From NCBI RefSeq assembly GCF_009870125.1, contig NC_046683.1, forward strand, positions 372,001 through 436,000: a stretch of DNA of 64,000 nt, written 5' to 3'. This stretch comes from Drosophila pseudoobscura (taxonomy: Eukaryota; Arthropoda; Insecta; Diptera; Drosophilidae). Both the position numbers and the translations under genes were made by a program. Below, piece after piece: positions 1 through 10,781 of this stretch. A model generated the notes under the pieces. That model was given only the letters and a program-made list of their open reading frames with translations. It did not search any database and was not told where the DNA came from. How positions within the stretch are numbered: the first letter of the stretch is position 1; every line of letters begins with the position of its first letter.

Positions 1-495
1 GTCGATCAGGCTCCTCGCTGCATTTGGGGTCCGATGGGGTGCTCGGCTCTCAGCTGGCGGCAGGCGGAGCGGGCGGCAACTCGACGAACAGTCCACTACT
101 GCACATGGCCCCGGAGCCAGCCTACTATTTGTCCAATCGGATACCCTACAACACCAGTAATAACCAGAGCCGAGGCTCCGCCATTCTCTTCTCCATCCAC
201 ATGTGAGACATTCCCACAGACAAAACTAATTATTTTTTCTTTCTCTTTTCCATTTGCATGTTCCAATTTCCATGTGGGAATCACAGACAACAGCGGGATA
301 GCGGAGGATCAGACGCGCAAGCGGGAGATCAGACTGCAGAAGAACAGGGAGGCGGCAAGGGAGTGTCGGCGCAAGAAGAAGGAGTACATCAAGTGCCTGG
401 AGAATCGCGTGGCGGTGCTAGAAAACCAAAACAAAGCGCTTATAGAGGAGCTCAAGTCGCTGAAAGAGCTCTATTGTCAGACCAAGAACGATTGA
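1..495 (+). CDS. CrebB: CrebB (CREB/ATF bZIP transcription factor), C-terminal part
   Basis: The last two coding exons of a CREB-family activator that binds cAMP response elements as a dimer in the nucleus; the 5' part lies off the left edge. Exon A is open from the edge (frame begins at base 3) to 156 and holds a Gly/Ser linker ending in ...RIPYNT. It splices at A|GTAATA to exon B at 287, after a pyrimidine-rich tract ending TCACAG, giving the junction NTNNSGIAEDQ. Exon B, 287-495, encodes the bZIP: basic region with the N-x2-AA-x2-CR signature (NREAARECRRKKKEY), then a leucine zipper with heptad positions in CLENRVAVLENQNKALIEEL, ending LYCQTKND and TGA. The phase matches exactly. Identification as fly CrebB rests on the bZIP and C-terminus; CrebA has a different basic region. 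Very sure of family, sure of orthologue. Confidence 0.93.
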   Translation, partial: VDQAPRCIWGPMGCSALSWRQAERAATRRTVHYCTWPRSQPTICPIGYPTTPVITRAEAPPFSSPSTCETFPQTKLIIFSFSFPFACSNFHVGITDNSGIAEDQTRKREIRLQKNREAARECRRKKKEYIKCLENRVAVLENQNKALIEELKSLKELYCQTKND

Positions 496-1854
496 ATGTG
501 GCCTTGGCTGTGGCTGTGGTCATGGCGATGGCGATGGCAGCGACGGCAGCAGCCGCGGTGGCAATATCGACGTTCGAAGACGAGTCCCAATGGCGATGGC
601 AATAGTCGGCCGCATATCATGATTTACATACGTATAGTAGAATTCTATATGTAATCGTACATATATACTATATAGTGCAATGATCATGTTCTTGTTAGGA
701 CAAGTACACTGTAGCGAACCGAACCGAACAGCCTGACAGAACAAACAGGCGAACGGCGACACCGACACGAGCAGGACACAATGTAATTATGTTTATAATT
801 TAAATTTTAATATTCTTTTTATGCTTTAGTTTACGCCTTAGTTTATTTACTATTTACCTATCCATGTCCCCTGTGCTTCTACATCCTATCTCCCATATGT
901 ATATATGTATGTATATATTTACATATACATGAATATCTTGTTCTTTATTCTGTAAGCTGCCGTCAGGCGATTGCCTTTCATCGTCGTTGGTCAATTTTGC
1001 CTTTTATTCGTATGCGTACGCATTGGTGTTTCTTCGGAAATCCCTATTATAATGGTACTCCCTCCATACGATGCTAATTCGTTTTCAGATTCTGCAGATC
1101 GATTAGCTGTTTGATGTTTTTTAATGCATTTTAGGCTTTAAGCGAAGATACACCAGCGTCATACTGTTTTTGATATTGCCTTAAAAAAAAAATAGATTAA
1201 CCAATTGATAAACAGCAGATCGGACCAAACAGTTGTTTCGGATATTCTTCAGACAAAATTCCTTTCAGGAAGCGCCGCCCATACGTCTCCTTCAGCATTG
1301 GAATTGCTCCAGTGGCGAAAACCCATGCTCTTACGTGTGTCCATGTGAAGCGCCCAATTTTAAATGATGAAAATATATTGGAAATCCCATCCATGGCGGC
1401 AGCTTATTGTACTTGCAATTTTTTTTTCTTACTTAATGCTAAATACGACAATTTGACTAGAAAAAGTGTTTAAATTTTTTAGAGAAATTATGTAAACTGA
1501 TATAAACCCCCAACACACACAACACAGGCAGAAAAAGATAGGTAGATATTAAGAGAAATAGTTCTTAGCAAAATTGAGAACTTTCGTCTGTTTTTTTTTA
1601 TATATGTATCTATTACTATAAATGTGTGTGTGGAAAGAGAAAGAGCTGAGAAATGTAACATTAAAATTAAGTTTTAACCGGTTTAAAAGATCTGTAAAGT
1701 ACAGGGCAGATCGATCAATCAAACAGTCAGTCAGTCAACGTTAATGAATTATTGAGAATTTGTTGCATACTTTTAAACCGCTTCCCGCCGCCTCGCCCAC
1801 TAGCCTCCCTAGCCAAGGCGACACATAGAAGGATTTTCTCTGAAAAAAACCAAT

Positions 1855-1872
1855 TTATATATATATATATAA
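1855..1872. repeat. (TA)n microsatellite
   Basis: Simple TA tract in the CrebB 3' flank; nothing else is visible in it. Confidence 0.7.
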
Positions 1873-2325
1873 ACCAAATTATATATACGAAATACGTAGT
1901 TAGCGAATATTTGTACACTATTTGTATTTGTGTATCGCACTCGGAGAGGGTGGAACGGGTGGACGGCAGAGCGGTGTCCCATTTCCGGATCGAGGAATAC
2001 TATACATAAATACATTATTTACATACTATAAAGCAAAACTCTCGTTATCTCTTGTGATCAACTCAGTTGTTGTTATGAAAATGATACAAAATGAAAAGAA
2101 ATCGAAAACATTATTAAGTTGTATGGATGGATATGCATGCATGCAAGATGAAAGATCTGAAAATAAGCAGATGGACTTTTTCACATGTACAATATCGAGT
2201 AGCGAAAAAAATGGAAAATGGAAACAATGTCAAAGTAAAGCGGATAAATGAATGCATACGTCAATGTATAGTACATTAAAGCTCTTTATAAAGATTATAC
2301 ACATACATGATGAATCTATATAAAT

Positions 2326-2400
2326 ATATATATCCGTATATATATATATATATATATAGATATATTAATATTATATATTTATATATATATATATATATTT
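2326..2400. repeat. (TA)n-rich microsatellite tract
   Basis: Interrupted TA/TATATT simple sequence within the probable CrebB 3' UTR. Confidence 0.7.
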
Positions 2401-4337
2401 ATCTATATACCTATACGGATCTATATCTACTTATTGGTACCCATGTATATCTCTCTATTTTTGATGTCCAAATCAAAACTTCTGCAAATGAAAACACTTT
2501 AGGAAACAAAATCGAAACGAGAATTCAAGGAGCAACTTTTTTAGTAGGATCAAAAAGGACAAAGAAGAAGGAAGGAAAAGAAGGAAAAAACCGAAAAGTT
2601 GCATTCAACAAAGTAAAAAAATATTTTTATTGTCATTGCATAATTTTTAAGCTAGTAATATTAATATGTACATCATAAGTGGCGAAAAACAAATAAAAAA
2701 TGAAAAAGATGGAAACGCATGGAACGAAAAGGATAAAAGGATCACAGCCTAAAAGATGACAAATGTAAGGAATGTAGCAAATCAAAAAAAAAAGCGGAAA
2801 CAGAAAGCCAGGCAGAATAGTACACAAATAAAAATAAAAACAAAACAACAACAAAAATCAGTAGAAATTACAATATTGTTATAAATATTTGTCTCAATGA
2901 GAAAAAAAAACAAACAAAAAGAAATGAAAGAAACAAACAAAACAAAACCAACAAAGAAAATAGACAAAAAATCAAAAATCAATAAAAAGAACTAAAAAGA
3001 TCAATTTTTATATTTATAATTATTTATTTATTTATCTATTTATAATGTGTTTGAACCAAGGGCGTAACCAAGGGGCAAGGGTGCTTCAGCAAGCTTATTA
3101 GTAAACAAAAAAATTACTATTTAATATAAATTGCATATCTTTTTTTTAAGTTTCTTGTTTTTATAAATCATTTTATGTGGTTTTCGAATTAATCCCTTTA
3201 CCACTACAGGTACATAGACTGCTATTTAATTTTCTCGCCAAACTATGAGCAAACGAACTTGAAAATGGTAGTGGGAAATGGTTTTATTGGTTTTAAAAAT
3301 AGATGAAAAAATAGCACTGTTGGCACTCAGAAGGGAGACTTTCATCATCCTCTTTCACGCCGAAAAAGCGTTGACTACTCAATTTTTTGTTTGCTCAAAT
3401 GTTTTTCTCACAGTCTCACAGCATGATCTGTGGGTCAGGATAAGGCTAAGTGTGACCTAGGCTAGAAACTTAATTAGCAGCCCTCGTGGAAAAGCCTATA
3501 TTTTCACTTTGCAAGTCTTCAGCTTAATTTGGTCGGAAGTGACATTAAATTAAATCAGAAATTTGAAGCACCATTTCAACAAAAAGGAACAGAACGCTTT
3601 AGATGCATATATGTATGTACGTAGTTGAGACGCATATAACATATGTAGGTTTATATGACATATATAGAATCCACATAGGTGAAGACTTTATCAATTATCT
3701 AGTTTATAGATGACTCGCATTTACTATATCTAAGCTGAGGTTCCCCATCTGTTTCTACTAGTAATATGATATAGTAATAATTTCGTTCGAAATACGGAAA
3801 ACAAGGGGTTTCTAGGTTGCCCAAGAAACGTCCCAACAAAATGTTTCTTCTAGATTCTAGATCGATTTACAATATCACGAAGAGCTTGTAGGAAATATGT
3901 TCCTATTTGTTTTGTCAGCTTTTCTGTCACCGATTTTCTTACTGATTGTATTACATCTCCATCGTTCTGCAGCCCCATCATCTATCCTGCTCTAAGCCAT
4001 GGGAAACTTCCGCATTGCTCTGTTATACATCGGCATCTCCAGGCTGCACTGCAACGTTCCACATAGAAACGCTAAGCTTTTTAGCTCCGGTTGCCACGTT
4101 CTCTTAGTCCCACATTGCGGCACGACCATCCGACACGGATCCGTTTCACAGATTTAATTATAATTTTAAGTACTCACACACAATATATAGTACACACAGT
4201 AGCTACAAGATAAAAATACGATGTACAGATAAACATACAAAAGTACGGTTAGATTCGAATGGCGAATTCAGAATTCAAATACGTGTAGATCAGTCCTTAA
4301 GCGTTTCTGGGTTTTGGAGGGGCTCTGATCCCACCGC

Positions 4338-5939
4338 CTAGGAGATGAACAGATAAAGGAGGAACATGCCGAAACCGATGTAGTGGCTAAGGTAGCCCGC
4401 CTCCGACCAATGCCACACGAAGGACTCCAGCTCGCCGGCGGGACTGCCGTCCAGGTTGAGGGTTTCGTTGAGCAGCACGATGCCCAGATAGGCCAGGTGG
4501 AACATGGCGACCAGGGTGAAGATCAGATTGGTGAGCCTCACCAGCCAGCCCCAGCTGTCGGTCCAGCCACGACGTCGCGGGCAGCGGGAGAAGCAGCAGT
4601 GGTCGGGGCCCTTGCACTGACCGGCAGCCAGACAGGCATCGAAGAGTTTGGCCAGGTGGCGGCGGAGCAGTCGCTCGCTTTCGGCGAAGATGGCCAGAAA
4701 GAGCAGCACCATGTAGATGCGCAGATCCATACCGTGCAGCAGACTGGATACCACATACGTACAGAGGACGGCCCAGAATGTGTGGCCCAGGTTGTGCTCC
4801 TTGAAGCCTCCGTAGATATAGTGCTTGAGCCACTCGTGCATAGGGATATTCCAGCTGCGCACAAGGACGCTCAACGAGCGGGGCCACTCGATCTGCCAGG
4901 GCCGCGCCACCAGTGGCCCCAGTATTCTCTCGTCCAGCTCCTTGGAATCCTTAGATTCTCCGTCCAGGGTCTGCCCCGAGCTGACCAGCAGAGCCTGGGC
5001 CATAAAGCTTACGAAGTAGTGGCTGCTCCGGACGCCCAGCGCCTCCGTGTACATCAGGAGTAAGTGCGAGCCGCTGGCAATCTCGCCCAGGGCGTGGGCC
5101 AGGCAGTTGGAGACGGCCACCGCCAGCAGGCAGAGGAGCATGTTGAGCACCAGCTGTCGCAGCGTCGTCAGCCACTTGCCTCGTGCTACAAGGCACTCCA
5201 CGTAGCGGCCATAGCTGATCCAGGGGCCGAGGGCACAGGTCGCGGGGCTGTAAATGTATCCAAGGTAGGCTAGGGGTCCTGGCATTCGAGGCACCTGTCC
5301 GCTGGCCAGGTCGAAGCCCAGCGAGATCAGCTTCATGTTGACCACCATCTGAACGCCCCGCAGCTGGGGCCAGTCACTGCGCTGCCTCCATATGGCCAGC
5401 TCGTACAGGAACTGGCTGCCAACGGTGAGCACGGCTATGCTGGTGGCCGCTCTCCTCCCACTATACACACGCACCAGCTGCAGCATAAGGTAGCCAAGGG
5501 CGCTCAGGATCAGCAGCAGACCTACGCGCTCGCCCAACCGCTGCCCAAGCGTGGCGTACAGCAGGATCAGACCGGTTGTGGCGTGGATCAGGTGCAACGG
5601 AGCCACGATGATACTGTTCGCATCGCGTTGCGATACTCCGGCTGGCGGCAAGCGGCGCTTCCTGGCATAAAGGAGGCACAGCAGGCGTCCGACCAGACAC
5701 AAGCCCAGCATGGGTGTCACGTACTTCGCTACTTGCAGCAGCGAAGGCTGCACGCAGGCCTCTATGTTCTGCAACAGTCGATCCATCACCAGGAAGTCCC
5801 TCGCCTCCGGCTTTGCATCACTGTATAAGTTATCTTGTTTGTGGCCAGAATAAAATCCGTAGTCGATATCGTCGCCAGCGTCCTCCCCAAACTCTGTGTA
5901 GTCGATGTCATATCCCTCGTCGTAGTAGCTGTAGTCCAT
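4338..5939 (-). CDS. por: porcupine, Wnt/Wingless O-acyltransferase (MBOAT)
   Basis: Intronless 533-residue open frame for the ER multipass enzyme that attaches palmitoleate to a serine of Wnt proteins, needed for their secretion and signalling. The N-terminus (about residues 1-50) is acidic and Tyr-rich. Many hydrophobic segments follow from about residue 68. The MBOAT core is visible: WNIPMHEWLKHYIYGGF with the conserved Asn at residue 364, and SSLLHGMDL with the presumed catalytic His at 402. Length is close to the family's usual 460-530 residues. The first ATG of the frame (5939) fits an acidic N-terminus typical of fly Porcupine. It converges on CrebB and is divergent from the NOSIP gene, with DRE-like sites in the shared upstream region. 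Orthology comes from MBOAT features plus neighbourhood with CrebB; other MBOATs (Oys, Nes, Rasp) have different His contexts. Confidence 0.9.
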   Translation of the reverse strand: MDYSYYDEGYDIDYTEFGEDAGDDIDYGFYSGHKQDNLYSDAKPEARDFLVMDRLLQNIEACVQPSLLQVAKYVTPMLGLCLVGRLLCLLYARKRRLPPAGVSQRDANSIIVAPLHLIHATTGLILLYATLGQRLGERVGLLLILSALGYLMLQLVRVYSGRRAATSIAVLTVGSQFLYELAIWRQRSDWPQLRGVQMVVNMKLISLGFDLASGQVPRMPGPLAYLGYIYSPATCALGPWISYGRYVECLVARGKWLTTLRQLVLNMLLCLLAVAVSNCLAHALGEIASGSHLLLMYTEALGVRSSHYFVSFMAQALLVSSGQTLDGESKDSKELDERILGPLVARPWQIEWPRSLSVLVRSWNIPMHEWLKHYIYGGFKEHNLGHTFWAVLCTYVVSSLLHGMDLRIYMVLLFLAIFAESERLLRRHLAKLFDACLAAGQCKGPDHCCFSRCPRRRGWTDSWGWLVRLTNLIFTLVAMFHLAYLGIVLLNETLNLDGSPAGELESFVWHWSEAGYLSHYIGFGMFLLYLFIS

Positions 5940-6887
5940 GACTGGCTGCGGCTAGCTCCAGCGACCGGCAAACAGCTCGGGACGGTCAAAAGCGCATTGG
6001 AGAACTGCTGTCAAAACGACTTCTGCCGCCGTCTCGCGCGTATCGATGCTGTCGATAGCTGTCTGGCTGCTGTGCTAGTTGTTTACATCGATGTTATCGA
6101 TGTGTACACAGCAGATATCGTTGGTTAGTGATGCTGGGCTCTCTTTAAAATTGATATCTCGACTGGCTCTCGAGGTTCGCACTAGTTCGATTAGAAAGAA
6201 CATACATATCCATATGTAGTTTTATTGTGTTGCGCTTATTTTTGCTTTGAGGATTTGATTCATTGAAAACTTTCAAACTTCGTAAAATTTTTTGGAATAT
6301 TATATGCTCAAATTCGCATTGTTGTGTTTGTGGTCACTTGTGTTTGAAACAAAACGTGTGCTAGGCAGTGCTGCCAGAATTTCAGAGTCAATATAAGCTA
6401 TAAAATAAATAAGGTAAGCATTAGACTAGGAGTAAATACACAAAAATAACAGCTTGCTTTGGGGTTTATTGTATTTATTTAAATTAGCGATAAATTAATT
6501 GGCAACACTACCGGCTCAGGGCAGCTTCAAGAGTAGTTGCATTTATATTATGCTTCTTTATATACTTTGGTATGTGATAAAAAATGTTGCAAAATTGGAA
6601 CGATGGGTTTGGTTGAATTACTAAAAATGTTCACAAATTTTTTACAATATCATCGGATATTTTTTGCAGGCAGCATATTGTCTATGTAATATGGTCAACA
6701 AATGGACAGGAAAGAAATGCAACATTGGAACATCGCGAAAAAACTAGTTCCGATACTTTTTATGCAACGCAAAATAGGTGATTGGGGTTGTGTTGACACT
6801 GCAATCGAACTAGTTCCGCGTTGAACAAAACGTAAACCATTTGCTTGCCTTCATATATAAACATATCTGCGAGAAAACGAACTTAAA
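5940..6887. other. divergent intergenic region between por and the NOSIP gene
   Basis: Shared upstream region of two divergent genes. DRE-like elements cluster near the por side (6041-6120); the rest is AT-rich with no recognisable gene. Confidence 0.6.
6041..6120. promoter_or_regulatory. cluster of DRE-like TATCGAT sites
   Basis: TATCGATG occurs at 6041-6048 and 6095-6102, with ACATCGATG at 6085-6093 and CGATAGC and AGATATCG nearby. TATCGATA is the binding site of DREF, common in Drosophila housekeeping promoters. The cluster is about 100-180 bp upstream of the por start codon. Function is inferred from the motif only. Confidence 0.5.
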
Positions 6888-7955
6888 ATGACCCGACATG
6901 CTCGCAACTGCACGGCCGGAGCCGTTTATACTTACAATGAAAAGAAACGCGACGCCGCCGAGTCGGGTTACGGAACGAATGCCCAACGCCTGGGCAAAGA
7001 CTCTGTGAAGTCGTTCGACTGCTGTTCGCTGACGCTTCAGCCGTGCCGAAACCCTGTCATTACCAAGCAGGGGTACCTGTTCGACAAGGAGGCGATCCTG
7101 CAGTACATCGTCACCAAGAAGAATGAGTACAGCCGTAAGCTGAAAGAGTTTGAGCGCCTGCGACGGGTCGAAGAGGAGGAGATCACCCAGGAGGCCAATT
7201 GCAAGCAGCAAGCCCGCATGGAACGGTTCGTGAATTCCGAGAAGCCCACCACAACACCTGCCCACAAGTCCAGCCCAGTCGAGCAGCCCGTCCTACCCGC
7301 GCCCAGCACTTCGGCAGCAGCCATAGCAGCCTCGGAGAATGGATCCATTTCGAACATGGCCAACGGGAACCAGAAGAAGCTGCCCGCCTTCTGGCTGCCC
7401 TCAGAATGCCCCAATGCCGGGGCAGCCAAGGCCAAGAAGCCTGATGCCACTATATACTGCCCTGTCTCCTCACAGCCGCTTAAGGTGAAGGACCTGATTG
7501 ACGTGAAGTTCACACCGATCAAGGATGGCGACACAAAAAAGTCGCTGATTGCCAAGGAGGTGCGCTACATGTGTCCCATTACCCACGATGCGCTTAGCAA
7601 CGCAGTGCCTTGCGCCGTCCTGCGACCAACGTAAGTTTAGACTAACATCGGGTTTAGCTTCTTTGGCTTCTTCTTTCTTACGAACTTTTGCGTATCTTTG
7701 CAGCGGCGATGTCGTGACATTGGAGTGCGTGGATAAACTGATCCGGAAGGACATGGTTCACCCGCTCACCGATCGCAAGCTCAAGGAAAAAGACATTATT
7801 CCCCTGCAGCGCGTGAGTGGAGATCAGACATTTCCGATTCTATATATGTATATGTATATTTTATGTAACATTTTGTTTCATAGGGCGGCACTGGCTACGC
7901 AACCACCAACGACAAGCTGTCGGCCAAGGAACAGCGACCCATGTTACAGGTCTAA
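6888..7955 (+). CDS. CG6179: NOSIP homologue, U-box/RING-like E3 ubiquitin ligase
   Basis: Three coding exons, 6888-7630, 7704-7812 and 7884-7955, all GT-AG and in phase, give 307 residues against about 300 for animal NOSIP. The N-terminus MTRHARNCTAGAVYTYNEK is the family's opening, followed by a first U-box half (SFDCCSLTLQPCRNPVITKQG) at about residues 43-63, a Glu/Arg-rich coiled stretch (about 85-110), a Ser/Pro/Ala linker, and the C-terminal zinc-less RING half (YCPVSSQPLK, YMCPITHDAL) near 185-245. The C-terminus encoded by exon 3 is short and ends MLQV. In animals NOSIP binds nitric oxide synthase and acts as an E3 ligase in nucleus and cytoplasm. The symbol is the fly locus I believe corresponds and should be treated as probable; the family call is secure. 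Confidence 0.88.
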
Positions 7956-8355
7956 GGTCTTGTCTACTATAGATTCAATTGATAAAATGTATGTTTAAAA
8001 ATTAAGTCTTAATCACTTTAAATTATAATTTTCTAGAGTCATTGCCTCAATATTACATTTTACTCAAATATGTATCGCATATATATAGTTTATGGATTCT
8101 GCGGTGATTCCTTCTAATACGTCAATCTTCAAGGGTATAGCAATCGGAGCAACCCCAAATTTGTAGACCTTTAATGAAAGATCTACATTTAATTATTTCA
8201 TTCATTAAAATCATTGAATAGGATTTGAATATCAATTTATATTAAATTGGAACCAAACATACATACATAAACACATTGTGATGGACCTATTTCAGGCTAG
8301 GGAGGAGCTTTTGCTAGGAGTCTTGGTGATACTATTAGTATAGTATCATCCGTTC

Positions 8356-9507
8356 TAGCAGTACAAGCTGTTCTGGAGTTCTCTGGCCCCAATGGACGAA
8401 TGCTGACCACTGCATTTTACACAGACGAAATCGCTTTGGCAATAGTTGTGAGTGTGTCCAATTTTCTGACAACGATGCCACTAGACGACGAGGCCAGAGC
8501 GCTTCTGAGTTTCAATTTTCACGCGCTGGCCAGAAGGTGTTCGGTGTTACTTGGGTTTGATTTCAATTGGACACTGAACATGTTGAATGGTTCTTGCGAT
8601 CCGCGGCGTGTCATGCCACGAATGAATGTGGTGTGGTGGAGATCTCTGATTACGATCCCGCACCCTCTCTTAGTTTGGAGTTGGTACGTGTATGACGGGG
8701 TGGTGCAATCACCGTCGCTGTAGTGGCGCTCCAAGACTCTGTAGGAGTCCACATCATTTCACATGATGCGGAGTCCACCTGCTGGAGATGTCTTCGTGAA
8801 GAATTTATCCACGGGGATCAGCTGCGAGATTTCCTTTAAAGTGGCAGCTATGTTGCTAACTTGAGGAAGGACTATCGGCGGCGATTTGACTGGCCGGGAT
8901 TCAGCAGCAGGTGCCCTCTGAGGGGCTGCTTGCGCTGTGGGGGCTCCGCGTGAGCGGCCAGCAGGATTTTCTTTGGTAGGTGCTGATATTCGCGCTCGCG
9001 TCGGAACTTGGGATGGTATGACCAGGACTTTTCGGGTGAGTTCCCTGGGCTCAGTGACCGTTACTTCATCGTCAGTTGACACGTCCCTAGCATTCTGTGT
9101 TAACTGTGCTTGGGGTGACCTGGCTACCTTTTTGGTAGCTTGGTTTGGGTCTCTTGATTCTGGCGTTCCAGGCCTTTTGCCTTGCTTTTTGACTTGGTGA
9201 TAACCTGGCGTGTTTGTACCAATTGGCAGCTTCCGAGGGGAGGCGATGGGCACTTTTTCACCTTGTGGTGGACTCACAGATGGCGATGGAACAGGCACGT
9301 TTGTACTTACATGCCCGCTTTCTGAATCACTGGAGGAGGAGGGAATGCTGATTTGGATGGGCCGTCAAGAGTGACTATGCCTGTGTCCGAATATCTTAGG
9401 AAGTAATTTCCCTTTCCCATAACCAGATCACATTGTTTGATCATTGTATTTTGACCGGGCGCTTTACTTTCATGCACGTTTATTACGAGGGGCGACTTTC
9501 GGGCCAT
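8356..9507 (-). mobile_element. Jockey-clade non-LTR retrotransposon, ORF1 (gag-like) remnant
   Basis: A broken ORF1 on the minus strand. The start ATG at 9507 opens 66 codons. The frame is interrupted near 9306, continues in another frame from about 9298 to 8759 as a Pro/Ser/Lys-rich region, and shifts again near 8752. That last part has the layout of the domain preceding the zinc knuckles in Jockey-type ORF1: SYTYQLQTKRGCGIVIRDL, then FNMFSVQLKSNPSN. Beyond it, at about 8480-8366, a decayed CCHC pair can be read (HRCQKIGHTHNYC and CVKCSGQHSS). No reverse transcriptase follows, so only ORF1 remains, with frameshifts and stops. Family placement follows from domain order; the exact element was not identified. 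Confidence 0.75.
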
Positions 9508-9925
9508 TTGCGGTAACTCAGAATGACGGTGAGAACAATGAAAAAATTGGTTTCACTTTTTTGTCCACTTATTGGTTTTTTAACGTTTTTATATTTAAAA
9601 TTTCGTATTTTTATTAAAACATAATTTTTGACTTTAATCCTTTTTAATTTGGTCCTTGGACTGAAGGATTTTTAAATTTTTTTTGAATAGTTTTTTTCAT
9701 TCTTGTTTTCTTTTCTTATTCTTGTTTTTGAATTGTTTTCTTTCTTGTTGAGTTCGTCTTGTGAACTATACATATGTACATATATTGGCAGACAGACTTC
9801 TTGAAGCGGGCCAGTTCCCTTCACACCTTGCATTAGCAAGTTCGTGTGCACATCACTGCACCATCTTCGTCATTAGTTGGCACGTCCATGGTACTTTGTA
9901 TTGTATATTTGTGTTGAAAATGGAT
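9508..9925. other. repeat-derived AT-rich DNA next to the Jockey remnant
   Basis: Includes the probable 5' leader of the retrotransposon ORF1 (T-rich on the plus strand), then a segment near 9860-9910 resembling part of ORF1 at 9067-9110, perhaps an older second copy. No gene is seen. Confidence 0.4.
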
Positions 9926-9982
9926 GTGTGTAACGTCCAGAAGGAAGCGTTTCCGACTCCATAAAGTAAGTAAGTAAGTAAC

Positions 9983-10021
9983 TTCAGCTTAAAGACGGTT
10001 CACGATATATTACTAAAATTT
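9983..10021 (+). repeat. left arm of 39-bp inverted repeat
   Basis: Pairs with 10323-10361 at 38 of 39 positions. Confidence 0.85.
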
Positions 10022-10055
10022 ACTTACTCCATGAAGTTATATTCGATAGAGCCAT

Positions 10056-10086
<31 letters not shown>

Positions 10087-10322
10087 CCTATGAGAGCCTA
10101 GTGCTCAAAGGCTATAAGAGCTAGAGCAACGACCTTTTGTATCCATACTCCTGTTAGATCTCACTGTTACAAGTGTATTTCAAAGTTTTGTCCCACCCCC
10201 TTGCGCCCACATCCACAATTTTAAAGATACAGGAAAATTTAAAACGCACAATCATAGAGAATAACCATATCTACCAGATTGCCGAATCTTAAGTCGTTAA
10301 GTCTCGATTCCATGTAATTGAC

Positions 10323-10361
10323 AAATTTTAGTAATATATCGTGAACCGTCTTTAAGTTGAA
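10323..10361 (-). repeat. right arm of 39-bp inverted repeat
   Basis: Reverse complement of 9983-10021 with one mismatch (A for G near the outer end). Confidence 0.85.
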
Positions 10362-10781
10362 TATGTATATTTTTGCTTTTATATTGTCTTCCTCAAAGTT
10401 CCAATAACCACTGGCTTCTTCTGACTGGTCACTTAACCAGCTTCAATCTCTAAAATGTCGCCTGCTGCCACCACCTGAGCTTAAGTAAGTTAAGTTAGCT
10501 TTGAAATACCTCTTTTAACTTTTTTTCTCATTTAGCTGTGATGGACCACATCTTAAAATTCAGATAAAAACCAATTATTCCTATTTTTGCGCCGCCACCT
10601 ATTGAGAATCGCACCCAGCCCCCGAATTCACGATAAACTCTTCTTTTTTTTTGGGTTAAGGTATATAATAAATGTATATTGAATGTATCATTATATGTAT
10701 ATAATGCAATTTGAAGAAGCTTTAAAGCTTAAAATTTGAAGTTGCATTATAAAGCCGCTCTTGGGGGTGGCCGTCTGTCCA
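10362..10781. other. intergenic DNA / beta-COP 3' flank
   Basis: AT-rich with no gene; the part nearest 10782 should be the 3' UTR of the minus-strand beta-COP gene. Confidence 0.5.

Larger units (their letters stand above)
496..4337. other. CrebB 3' UTR and AT-rich intergenic DNA
   Basis: No supported gene. Strongly AT-rich with (TA)n tracts near 1855-1872 and 2326-2400 and poly(A) runs at 2780-3000. Several AATAAA hexamers (for example 2692-2697 and 2981-2986) are candidate polyadenylation signals for CrebB. The segment after about 3,000 reads as intergenic DNA up to the 3' end of porcupine, which converges on CrebB. Confidence 0.6.
9926..10361. mobile_element. mini-me/DINE-1-like non-autonomous element with inverted ends
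   Basis: Begins with a conserved-looking block (AACGTCCAGAAGGAAGCG..., 9931 on), a TAAG tetranucleotide run at about 9966-9980, and a (GTCY)n tract near 10054-10086 followed by a block containing CTATAAGAGCTAGAGC. A microsatellite pair including (GTCY)n is the hallmark of mini-me/DINE-1 elements in flies. In addition, 9983-10021 and 10323-10361 form a 39-bp inverted repeat with a single mismatch. No coding capacity. The class is inferred from motif memory, not from an alignment. Confidence 0.6.

Noticed and set aside
496-657. 53 open codons after the CrebB stop codon (possible readthrough)
   Set aside because: Composition is a Trp/Arg-coding CGATGG repeat, the stop context is TGA-A, and a frame this long is not unlikely by chance.
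4383-5063. 226-codon plus-strand frame antisense to porcupine
   Set aside because: It is the mirror of a GC-rich coding exon; the minus-strand frame is a clear MBOAT protein.
8320-8345. perfect short palindrome GATACTAT-TAGT-ATAGTATC
   Set aside because: An 8-bp stem in AT-rich DNA next to a decayed transposon is expected by chance; no terminator or attachment role applies here.
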